A stretch of 64,000 nt of DNA from Hongsoonwoonella zoysiae. GTDB lineage: Bacteria; Pseudomonadota; Alphaproteobacteria; Rhizobiales; Stappiaceae. Both the position numbers and the translations under genes were made by a program. The notes beneath the pieces are model-generated. The model saw only the letters and a list, made by a program, of their open reading frames with translations, ran no database searches and was not told the DNA's origin. This document shows positions 1 through 8,772 of the stretch, piece after piece (positions within the stretch are counted from its first letter, which is position 1; the number at the start of each line of letters is the position of its first letter). The stretch is taken from positions 1,803,736 through 1,867,735 of the forward strand of contig NZ_JABRXF010000001.1 of assembly GCF_013266695.1 (NCBI RefSeq), written 5' to 3'.

Positions 1-501
1 GTGCCGAAGCAGTATATTCCCGCCGTCGGCGAAGGCGTGAAGGAAGCGCTTCAGCACGGTCCGCTGGGCTTCCCCGTGGTCGATGTCGGCGTGACGCTGA
101 CCGACGGGTCGTATCACTCGGTAGATTCCTCCGACCAGGCGTTCCGCATGGCCGCCATCCTTGGCATGCGCGAAGGCCTGCCGCAGTGCAATCCCGTGCT
201 GCTGGAGCCGATCTATCAGGTGTCCATCTACTGCCCGAACGATGCGACAGCGAAGGTCAACGCGATCGTGTCGTCACGCAGAGGCCAGATCCTCGGCTTC
301 GACGCTCGCGAAGGCTGGAGCGGCTGGGACGAGGTGAAGGCGACGATGCCGGAAGCGGAGATCGGCGAACTCATCATCGAACTTCGCTCGGCAACGGCTG
401 GTGTGGCCAGCTACACCAAGCGTTTCGACCATATGGCCGAACTTTCCGGCAAGACGGCGGAAGAAATATGCAATCGTTTCGGCCGCAGTCAGGCGGCGTA
501 A
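1..501 (+). CDS. Elongation factor G-like protein, C-terminal part (5' end outside window)
   Basis: This is the last 166 codons of a translational GTPase of the EF-G family. The visible part starts inside domain IV: the stretch YIPAVGEGVKEAL followed by GPLGFPVVDV is the usual domain IV signature, and the remainder, from about residue 75, fits the domain V fold. The G domain is upstream of the window, so I cannot tell canonical FusA from the EF-G-like paralogue common in alphaproteobacteria. The absence of rpsL, rpsG or tuf next to it favours the paralogue. The GTG at position 1 is a coincidence of the window edge, not a start I would trust. The stop is TAA at 499-501. Confidence 0.85.
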   Translation: MPKQYIPAVGEGVKEALQHGPLGFPVVDVGVTLTDGSYHSVDSSDQAFRMAAILGMREGLPQCNPVLLEPIYQVSIYCPNDATAKVNAIVSSRRGQILGFDAREGWSGWDEVKATMPEAEIGELIIELRSATAGVASYTKRFDHMAELSGKTAEEICNRFGRSQAA

Positions 502-573
502 GCCGCTGATGCTCCGCTGTCCGGCGACCTCCGATTGCCGGGCAGCCGCACTATCCGGCCTGCGGCGTAACGC

Positions 574-1008
574 CTACCGCCCGCCGCTGATGTAATTCAC
601 GAGTTGATCGATATCGAATTCCCTGTCGGTGACGAGGCTGCGCAGCACGTCGCCGATCGTCACGACACCGCAGATCTTGCCATGATCCAGAACGGGTAGA
701 TGGCGCACGTTCTTTTCCGACATTACGAACATGCATTCCTGGATCGTCTGTTCCGGGCGGAGAAAAAGACGATCCGTCCGCATGACATCCCGGATCGGAG
801 TGCTGGGCGAGGCGCGCCCCTTGAGGAACACGTTCCTGGCGTATTGGCGCTCCGTGAAGATGCCCACATATTCACCGTTGTCGACCACGATCAACCCGCC
901 AATGTCCTTGGCGGCCATTTCCTCCAGGGCATGAAGAACAGTGTCATCCGGTTGGATTGTCCAGACTTCGTGCCCCTTACTTTCCAGAAGATGGCGTATC
1001 TGTGTCAT
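574..1008 (-). CDS. CBS domain pair protein
   Basis: A 144-residue cytoplasmic protein made almost entirely of two CBS domains (about residues 8-65 and 75-135). Each shows the usual pattern of a hydrophobic VVD or VLD strand followed by G-x-x-T-x-G/E. Stand-alone CBS pairs bind adenosyl ligands such as AMP, ATP or NAD and act as energy or redox sensors, but no partner is visible here. The ATG at 1008 is preceded by GGAGCAG at a good distance. It is convergent with the EF-G-like gene, and a 326-bp spacer separates it from the next gene. Confidence 0.88.
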   Translation of the reverse strand: MTQIRHLLESKGHEVWTIQPDDTVLHALEEMAAKDIGGLIVVDNGEYVGIFTERQYARNVFLKGRASPSTPIRDVMRTDRLFLRPEQTIQECMFVMSEKNVRHLPVLDHGKICGVVTIGDVLRSLVTDREFDIDQLVNYISGGR

Positions 1009-1334
1009 CGGACTGCTCCGAGCGTTTCAACCTGGAAAATCTATCGAAATAAAAATCTTTTGAGAAAAGGACTGGCCGCGAGGTTTTCGGATTTTACGCA
1101 AAATCCCATGGTCGGCTATTGAAGGCGCCCCGCGAATTTAGCCGGAAAGGCAATGATAAACGATCGCGGCTCTGCGGGCAAAGTCCGGTTTCATGATACG
1201 CCAATCGAGAAAAGGTGCTGGAAGTCCGGCGTTGCGTCTTCGGCGGGCCACGCAAGTTCTTTTGAAGTGCGTATGGAACTTGATCCCGGCGGCCATATCT
1301 TCCTGAGCAATCTGCATCCGGAGAGGAGGCCCAC
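1009..1334. other. Spacer between divergent CBS gene and PQQ dehydrogenase
   Basis: 326 bp without a convincing gene. It must hold the promoters of the leftward CBS gene and the rightward dehydrogenase gene. I see no strong hairpin or repeat in it; the short open frames are not supported by any ribosome binding site or recognisable product. Confidence 0.5.
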
Positions 1335-2474
1335 GTGAAGAGATTCCAGCTTGCCGCAGTCTTCGCGGTGGCATTTGCGCTGAATGCGGGTGCCAAATCC
1401 GAAGCCGGGGACGTCCATAATGCGGCGTCCGCGACATTCGGCGTAACGCGGATGACGCAGCCGCTCGACCACCCTTGGGGGTTCGATTTCCTGCCCGATG
1501 GCGCTGTTCTTGTGAATGAGCGCGATGGCCGGATGCATTATTTACCGCCGGATTTCGGACAAGTAACGCAGGTTGAAGGCGTGCCGGAGGTCAGGGCATC
1601 GGGGCAGGGCGGGTTGCTTGATCTGGTAGTCGCGCTGGATTTCGAAACGTCGCGTCGGATTTATTTCACCTTTTCCGAACCGGGGCCGGGCGGCGCCGGG
1701 ACGGCGGCGGCAACTGCCGAATTCATGCAGGATGACGCGGGCCCGCGCCTTGAGAACGTACGCGTGATCGCGCGTATGACCAGGAAGACGAGCGCCGGGC
1801 GGCATTTCGGCTCGCGCATCGTGCCTGCGCCCGATGGCACGGTCTATGTCACGACCGGCGACAGGGGCGATAGCGACAGGGCGCAGGACCCTTTTGACCA
1901 TGCGGGCTCGGTCCTGCGGGTGAGGGCCGACGGCTCGATTCCGGCGGACAATCCGTTTGCGGACGGAAAAAAGGGATTGCCCGAGCTTTGGTCCATGGGC
2001 CACCGCAACATTCAGGGCGCGGCTCTTCACCCCGACACGGGCGAATTATGGACCGTCGAGCACGGTGCGCGCGGCGGTGACGAGATCAACCGCCCCCAGG
2101 CGGGCCTGAACTACGGCTGGCCGGTGATCTCTTACGGCAGGCATTACTCGGGCGGGAAGATCGGTGTGGGAACCGCCGCAAAGGGTTACGAGCAGCCCGT
2201 GCACTACTGGGACCCGTCTATCGCGCCCTCCGGAATGGCGTTTTATACGGGCAATACGATCCCTGAATGGACCGGCGACATGTTCGTGGGCGCGCTCAAG
2301 GACCAAATGATCGTCCGCCTCGGGATCGACGCTGGAAAGGTGGTCGGCGAAGAGCATCTGCTCGAAGGCGACTACGGGCGTATCCGCACGATCAGGAACG
2401 GTCCGGACGGTGCTTTGTGGTTTTCGACCGACGAACCCGATGGCGCTCTCTACCGGATCGGTGCTGCGCCCTGA
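1335..2474 (+). CDS. PQQ-dependent aldose sugar dehydrogenase (soluble, periplasmic)
   Basis: A 379-residue protein of the glucose/sorbosone dehydrogenase family, a six-bladed propeller that uses PQQ and calcium to oxidise aldoses in the periplasm. Residues 1-24 form a Sec signal peptide (KR, hydrophobic core, A-x-A). The stretches HPWGFDFLPDG, TTGDRGDSDRAQD, GHRNIQGAALHPDTG and EHGARGGDEINR followed by GLNYGWP match the conserved active-site and cofactor segments of the soluble Asd/YliI type. The start is GTG at 1335, preceded by GAGGAGG. No PQQ synthesis genes are in the window, so the cofactor must come from elsewhere. The natural substrate cannot be read from sequence. Confidence 0.88.
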   Translation: MKRFQLAAVFAVAFALNAGAKSEAGDVHNAASATFGVTRMTQPLDHPWGFDFLPDGAVLVNERDGRMHYLPPDFGQVTQVEGVPEVRASGQGGLLDLVVALDFETSRRIYFTFSEPGPGGAGTAAATAEFMQDDAGPRLENVRVIARMTRKTSAGRHFGSRIVPAPDGTVYVTTGDRGDSDRAQDPFDHAGSVLRVRADGSIPADNPFADGKKGLPELWSMGHRNIQGAALHPDTGELWTVEHGARGGDEINRPQAGLNYGWPVISYGRHYSGGKIGVGTAAKGYEQPVHYWDPSIAPSGMAFYTGNTIPEWTGDMFVGALKDQMIVRLGIDAGKVVGEEHLLEGDYGRIRTIRNGPDGALWFSTDEPDGALYRIGAAP

Positions 2475-2626
2475 GGGTGTTTCGCCCTTTTCGTTCAACT
2501 GAGCTTGATTTGAGGCGGGCTGCTCCCCGCGCTACCTATTTTGCAAAGGGCAGGCTCGCGGACGTCTGTCCGCAACGTGACATACGGGCGGCAAACGGCC
2601 GGAAAAGAGTCAAGCTGGAGGGAATA

Positions 2627-3592
2627 ATGCACATCCTGCGCAAAAGAAGCTGGGAAATCCCGGAATCCCAGGCAACACCCGAAGAGGTTTTCCTGAACCG
2701 CCGTTCGGTGCTTGCCGGCCTTGCCGGTGCGGGCGCGCTGGTTGCCGGTGGCGTGGGGCTGCCGCGTGCGGCGTTCGCGGAAACGGATCCGAGCGCGCAT
2801 CTTTACCCGGCAAAGCGTAATGAGGCCTATACGGTCGACCGTGAACTGACCCCGGAAGACGTTGCCTCCAAGTTCAACAATTTCTACGAATTCGGCTCGC
2901 ACAAGCAGATTTCCAGCGCCGCGCAAGCGCTACAGATCCGCCCCTGGGATATCCTCATTGACGGGATGGTCGACAATCCGCAAACGATCGCCATCGACGA
3001 TCTTTTGAAGAAGGTTTCGCTGGAAGAGCGGCTCTACCGCTTCCGCTGCGTCGAAGCGTGGTCGATGACGGTGCCGTGGTCGGGCTTTCCGCTTGCCGAT
3101 CTCGTCAAGCTGGCCTCGCCGAAAGCCGGAGCGAAATACATCCGTTTCGAGACGTTCAACGATCCGGACCTTGCCAGCGGACAGCGCGCCAGCTGGTATC
3201 CCTGGCCCTACGTCGAGGGTGTGACCATGGAAGAGGCGACCAACGAACTTGCCTTCATGGTTACGGGTGTATACGGCAAGTCGCTGCCCAAGCAGCACGG
3301 CGCGCCGATCCGCCTTATGCTGCCTTGGAAATACGGCTTCAAATCCATCAAGTCGATTGTGAAGATGACCTTCACCGACGAACGTCCGGTGAGCTTCTGG
3401 GAAGAGATCCAGGGGTCTGAATACGGCTTCTGGGCGAATGTGAACCCGGAAGTGCCACATCGCCGCTGGAGCCAGGCCCGCGAGACGGTCCTCCACACGG
3501 GCGAGAAGGTGCCTACACTGCTGTTCAACGGTTACACGGAGCAGGTTGCCCACCTTTACAAGGGGCTGGAGGGCGAACAGCTCTACATGTGA
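2627..3592 (+). CDS. msrP: Protein-methionine-sulfoxide reductase, molybdopterin subunit MsrP
   Basis: A 321-residue periplasmic molybdoenzyme (formerly YedY) that repairs oxidised methionines in envelope proteins. A twin-arginine signal is present (RR at residues 25-26 followed by SVLAGLAGAGALVAGG, cleavage near AFA at 49-51). The molybdenum-binding Cys is C141 in FRCVEAWSM. The C-terminal PWKYGFKSIKSI and WANVNPEVPHRRWSQ segments are family signatures. I chose the ATG at 2627 because GGAGGG lies just upstream; the open frame continues further 5' without a signal. The membrane haem partner MsrQ is not next to it, because a terminator follows directly. It must be encoded elsewhere or another quinol donor is used. 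Confidence 0.93.
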   Translation: MHILRKRSWEIPESQATPEEVFLNRRSVLAGLAGAGALVAGGVGLPRAAFAETDPSAHLYPAKRNEAYTVDRELTPEDVASKFNNFYEFGSHKQISSAAQALQIRPWDILIDGMVDNPQTIAIDDLLKKVSLEERLYRFRCVEAWSMTVPWSGFPLADLVKLASPKAGAKYIRFETFNDPDLASGQRASWYPWPYVEGVTMEEATNELAFMVTGVYGKSLPKQHGAPIRLMLPWKYGFKSIKSIVKMTFTDERPVSFWEEIQGSEYGFWANVNPEVPHRRWSQARETVLHTGEKVPTLLFNGYTEQVAHLYKGLEGEQLYM

Positions 3593-3617
3593 GTTTTATT
3601 GACAGCAGAACAATTTG

Positions 3618-3646
3618 GGCCGGTGCCTCGCGCGCCGGCCTTTTTT
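3618..3646 (+). terminator. Intrinsic terminator of msrP
   Basis: A GGCCGG / CGCCGGCC-type stem around a short loop is followed by six T residues at 3641-3646, 26 nt after the msrP stop codon. Confidence 0.8.
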
Positions 3647-3671
3647 ATGGGTGCTTGTATGAGCTGCCGAT

Positions 3672-3697
3672 AAAAAGGCGGGGTGCTGCATGGCACC
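3672..3697 (-). terminator. Possible minus-strand terminator hairpin
   Basis: GGTGC / GCACC (3682-3686, 3693-3697) with a 6-nt loop. Read on the minus strand it is followed, after a CCGCC spacer, by a five-T run (AAAAA at 3672-3676 on the plus strand). It could back up the sRNA terminator at 3885-3905 or end a second short transcript. I see no gene or anti-Shine-Dalgarno loop in the 190 bp between them. Confidence 0.3.
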
Positions 3698-3876
3698 TGG
3701 GCAAAAGTCGATGACAGGATACAGCTGCCCATTTCATGGGCCCTTCCGCATATGTGATTTTGCGACGCAGCATAACTTGCCGTTTCACAGGAATGCATCG
3801 AATTGCGTGCACCTGCCATGCCTTCGCAGCACGAGCGACGATTTCGGCGCAACAAAAAATCGTTGAAATACAGACA

Positions 3877-4012
3877 AAAAAAGAGCCGGGCCACTTGGGC
3901 CCGGCAGTCTTGATCATACCGTCTCAAGACGGTGCAATCACCTTCCAGAGGGGAACAGCTGGCTGCATCAAGACGTCGCTGGGAGGAGGTAGCGACGAAG
4001 CAAACCAACAGC
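3877..4012 (-). ncRNA. abcR: AbcR-type (alpha-r15) trans-acting small RNA
   Basis: A structured minus-strand transcript of about 135 nt ending in a strong intrinsic terminator (GCCGGGCC/GGCCCGGC, 3885-3892 and 3898-3905, then seven U). Its first hairpin has a perfect 6-bp stem GTCGCT/AGCGAC (3975-3980, 3991-3996) presenting the loop ACCTCCTCCC, an anti-Shine-Dalgarno sequence. A third hairpin is ACCGTCT-TG-AGACGGT. Such loops, containing CUCCCA, define the AbcR RNAs of rhizobia and Brucella, which work with Hfq to repress many ABC-transporter mRNAs. Location beside a LsrB/VtlR-type LysR gene fits, since VtlR is known to activate abcR2 in Brucella. Other rhizobia often carry two copies; only one is visible here. 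The 5' end is inferred from the promoter guess. Confidence 0.68.
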
Positions 4013-4018
4013 ACCGCT

Positions 4019-4048
4019 TATATGCAGTGCACAAGCTGAATAAACAAG
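4019..4048 (-). promoter_or_regulatory. Candidate promoter of the AbcR-like sRNA
   Basis: Read on the minus strand: CTTGTT (4048-4043), 18-nt spacer, CATATA (4024-4019). This resembles the alphaproteobacterial sigma-70 pattern and places the 5' end near 4012. It is a pattern match only. Upstream, the segment with TGCATAACAGCGATGCA could be a regulator site. Confidence 0.4.
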
Positions 4049-4123
4049 AGGCAGTGGTGCATCGCTGTTATGCATTTCCGGCATGTCTCAGCGTAAGTAA
4101 AGCGGTCATGGAATGGTATTGCA

Positions 4124-4161
4124 TAAAAACGCGGCACCTGCCCGCAAGATGCCCGGCAGGT
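4124..4161 (-). terminator. Possible terminator of lsrB
   Basis: ACCTGCC/GGCAGGT (4136-4142, 4155-4161) lies about 45 nt after the lsrB stop codon, with five U some 7 nt beyond the stem on the minus strand. The gap between stem and U run makes it weak. It would separate lsrB from the sRNA. Confidence 0.4.
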
Positions 4162-4204
4162 CCGAGGTGGCCCCTTTCCGTCATCAAGTTTCAAGGACGG
4201 CTGC

Positions 4205-5101
4205 TCAGAACGTCCAGCGTTCCGCATTAGACAGCAAAAAGTCCCGGAATGCGGCGATACGGGCGGTGTTCTTGAGTTCGGAAGGATAGACGAAATAGGT
4301 GTCGAACGTGGGCACATGCGCACCGGGCAGGACCTGCATGAGGCCGGAATCCTCCTCGATCAGGTAATCCGGCAGAAGCGCTATGCCCACGCCCCGCTGT
4401 ACGGCCCGCTTTATGGCGACTACGTTGTTGATGCGAAGCACGCAGCGCCGCTTCTGGCCGGAAGGCAGGCCTGCCGTTTCCAGCCAGTTCATGTCGCGCA
4501 GATACATCGGCGCCTGCTCGCCGTAGGAGACGATCCGGTGGTTATCCAGATCTTCGATGGAAGTCGGCGTGCCGAAGCGCTGGATGTAGGAAGGGGCCGC
4601 GTAGAGGTGGAAATGCACGGTGAAGAGCTTGCGCTGGATCAGATCCGGCTGGGTGGGCTTCCTCAGGCGAATGGCGACATCGGCCTCGCGCATGCCAAGG
4701 TCAAGCTCGTCATCGTCGAAGATGAGGCGAAGCTCGACTTCCGGGTAAAGATCGACGAATTCATTCAGGCGAGAGGTAAGCCACGTCGACCCAAGGCCCA
4801 CCGTTGTCGTTACCCTCAGCGTGCCTGACGGCTTTTCCTTTGTGTCCGTCAGCCGCGTCTGCACCGCCTCGAGCTTGAGCAGGACCTCGCGTGCGGTGCG
4901 GTAAAGCAGTTCTCCTTGTTCGGTCAGCAGCAGCCCGCGCGCATGCCGGTGAAACAGGGGCACGCCGAGATCGGCCTCCAGCGCGCTCACCTGCCGGCTC
5001 ACGGCGGACTGGCTCATGTTGAGCGCATCGCCCGCATGGGTGAAGCTTCCCGCCTGTGCCGCCGCGTGAAAAATACGCAGCTTGTCCCAGTCCATAGGCA
5101 T
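4205..5101 (-). CDS. lsrB: LysR-type regulator, LsrB/VtlR-like
   Basis: A 298-residue LysR-type activator. The winged helix (residues 4-63, with LNMSQSAVSRQVSALEADLG) is followed by a substrate-binding domain from about residue 92 (GTLRVTTTVGLGSTWL). The order greA, lrp, trxB, lsrB and the downstream CCUCC-loop sRNA match the neighbourhood of LsrB in Sinorhizobium and VtlR in Agrobacterium and Brucella, regulators of redox balance, surface polysaccharide and AbcR RNAs. The only cysteine I find is in the stretch KRRCVLRI, so a disulfide switch inside one chain is not possible here. Start at 5101: AAAGGGGG lies upstream; a second ATG follows two codons later. Orthology rests on synteny and general similarity. 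Confidence 0.8.
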   Translation of the reverse strand: MPMDWDKLRIFHAAAQAGSFTHAGDALNMSQSAVSRQVSALEADLGVPLFHRHARGLLLTEQGELLYRTAREVLLKLEAVQTRLTDTKEKPSGTLRVTTTVGLGSTWLTSRLNEFVDLYPEVELRLIFDDDELDLGMREADVAIRLRKPTQPDLIQRKLFTVHFHLYAAPSYIQRFGTPTSIEDLDNHRIVSYGEQAPMYLRDMNWLETAGLPSGQKRRCVLRINNVVAIKRAVQRGVGIALLPDYLIEEDSGLMQVLPGAHVPTFDTYFVYPSELKNTARIAAFRDFLLSNAERWTF

Positions 5102-5227
5102 GACGCGAGTTGCCCCCTTTGCGAGCTCGCTAGAGCATCTTGAATGCGATCAACTTTCCCGTGCTCGGGTGACGCTACCTGAGCCCAGGTTAGCCTGGAG
5201 CATTCCCCCGACCGACCCGGGTCGTCC

Positions 5228-5317
5228 GGTCGATAAGAAATCGCTCCAGGATCAAAATCTTGAGCATGTACTTTTCGCCAAATCCGTTCGGATTTTGCGG
5301 GAGATGCTCCTGGAAGG
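5228..5317 (-). repeat. Hairpin-forming intergenic repeat, copy A
   Basis: Read on the minus strand it contains GGAGCATCTCC, a GC-rich palindromic core CGCAAAATCCG...CGGATTTGGCG, then CATGCTCAAGAT and CCTGGAGCGATTTCTTAT. The same order of blocks occurs in the copies at 32205-32324 and 47189-47311 (opposite orientation). It fills the spacer between trxB and lsrB. A related TAGAGCATCTTGAATGCG fragment starts near 5131. Confidence 0.65.
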
Positions 5318-5321
5318 CAGG

Positions 5322-7326
<2,005 letters not shown>

Positions 7327-7489
7327 GCGCGGGATTGTTATTCTATTGCACGTTTGCGCAAAAAATCATAATGCCATGACTTCCGCCAGCCATTGTGTTG
7401 CGCCGATTCCGGTAGGTGTGTGCGATTTGCTGCCGGAGAAAGCCGGCACTCCCGCCAGGCTTTGTCATATTTTACCTTAGGAGACCAGA

Positions 7490-7963
7490 GTGAAGGCCCG
7501 GCTCGATGCGATCGATTGGCAGATCCTGAAGGAACTGCAGGAAGACGGCCGCATGACGAACGTCGAGCTTGCTCGCCGTGTCGGCATATCCGCGCCCCCC
7601 TGCCTTCGCCGCGTGCGCGGGCTGGAAGAGGTTGGCCTCATCCGCGGGTATCGCACCTTGCTCGACGAAAAGAAACTCGGCTATGACGTCACCGCCTTTG
7701 CCATGGTCGGCCTGCACAGCCAGACGGAGGCCGATCTTCTTGCGTTCGAAGAGCAGGTGAGTTTGTGGCCGATCGTGCGCGAGAGCTACATGCTGTCGGG
7801 CGAAGTGGATTTCCTGCTGAAATGCGTGACGCAGGACCTGCAGACGTTTCAAACCTTCATCATCCGCGACCTGACCGCCACGCCCAATGTGGACAGCGTG
7901 CGCACCGCCCTCACGATCCGTCGGACCAAGGATGAGCCTGTCGTTCCGATCGATCTAGGCTGA
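7490..7963 (+). CDS. lrp: Lrp/AsnC-family transcriptional regulator
   Basis: A 157-residue feast/famine regulator. It has an N-terminal helix-turn-helix (residues 4-60; LDAIDWQILKELQEDGRMTN, then VELARRVGISAPPCLRRVRG) and a C-terminal RAM ligand-binding domain (about 68-145). Members sense amino acids such as leucine and form octamers. The start is GTG at 7490, preceded by TTAGGAGA. Its place between trxB and greA is the same as in Sinorhizobium. Divergent from the ELM1 gene, with a 163-bp promoter region between them. Confidence 0.9.
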   Translation: MKARLDAIDWQILKELQEDGRMTNVELARRVGISAPPCLRRVRGLEEVGLIRGYRTLLDEKKLGYDVTAFAMVGLHSQTEADLLAFEEQVSLWPIVRESYMLSGEVDFLLKCVTQDLQTFQTFIIRDLTATPNVDSVRTALTIRRTKDEPVVPIDLG

Positions 7964-8047
7964 GGCGGTGCGCCAGGGACGCGTTCGCGCGGGGCTCGCT
8001 CCGGAATCGCTGCGACGTAACATTCAATTGCACAGCAAAGCCAGAAC

Positions 8048-8065
8048 GGGCGGCAAATGCCGCCC
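8048..8065 (-). terminator. Inverted repeat between lrp and greA
   Basis: GGGCGGC-AAAT-GCCGCCC between two convergent genes. On the minus strand it is followed by GTTCTGGCTTTGC, only moderately U-rich, so it is a weak or shared terminator 28 nt beyond the greA stop. Confidence 0.45.
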
Positions 8066-8092
8066 GCGTGAACGATACCCTGTTTCGAACCG

Positions 8093-8566
8093 TTAGCCGA
8101 AGGCGACGGCGATAATCTCATAGGCACGCGCGCCGCCGGGCGCCGCGACTTCCACCGAATCGCCAATGGACTTACCGATCAGCGCCCTGGCGATGGGCGA
8201 AGAAATAGACACTTTTCCGGCTTTAACATCCGCCTCGACATCGCCGACGATCGTGTATTTCTTCTCCTCGTCGGTGTCTTCGTCGATGAGCGTCACCGTC
8301 GCGCCGAACTTGATCGTGTCGCCCGACAGCTTAGAAACGTCGATGATCTCCGCCCGGCCAAGCTTGTCCTCCAGTTCGGAGATACGGCCTTCGTTGTGGC
8401 TCTGCTGCTCCTTGGCGGCATGATATTCCGCGTTTTCAGAAAGGTCGCCATGGGCCCGCGCTTCCGAGATCGCCTGGATGATGCGCGGCCGCTCGACCGA
8501 CGTGCGCTCCTTCAGTTCCCGCTCCAGCATGGCGTAGCCGGCGGCGGTCATCGGGACTTTTTCCAT
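8093..8566 (-). CDS. greA: Transcription elongation factor GreA
   Basis: A 157-residue factor that enters the secondary channel of RNA polymerase and stimulates cleavage of backtracked transcripts. The N-terminal coiled coil (residues 1-75) carries the catalytic acidic tip in [17 protein letters not shown] (D41 and E44 by the usual numbering). The C-terminal FKBP-like domain includes the [16 protein letters not shown] motif. Length is exactly typical. It lies upstream of nothing on its strand within 90 nt, so it is probably monocistronic or follows carB at a distance of about 200 bp. Confidence 0.96.
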   Translation of the reverse strand: MEKVPMTAAGYAMLERELKERTSVERPRIIQAISEARAHGDLSENAEYHAAKEQQSHNEGRISELEDKLGRAEIIDVSKLSGDTIKFGATVTLIDEDTDEEKKYTIVGDVEADVKAGKVSISSPIARALIGKSIGDSVEVAAPGGARAYEIIAVAFG

Positions 8567-8772
8567 GGTCTTTGACCTTCAGTATTTTGCGCCTTCAAGG
8601 CGCATGCACAAACAAAGATAAAACCCGGTCCGGGAATTCCGCCCGAACCGAGGCTCGTACGCTTATTTAGCGAAGCGTGCATTCGCTCGCCGTTTTCCCG
8701 GCTTGCGGGCACGCTTCTATGTTCCAGGGTGCCTGGCCGCCCCTTCCGCATCCTGCGGCGATGCGGGTCAGC

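Noticed and set aside
3672-3880. Second AbcR copy downstream of the first
   Set aside because: A terminator-like hairpin is present, but no CTCC-rich loop or matching stem is found, so I list only the hairpin.
3583-4014. A 143-codon minus-strand frame overlapping the sRNA and its terminator
   Set aside because: It would run through two intrinsic-terminator-like hairpins, has no family similarity and a cysteine-rich random composition.
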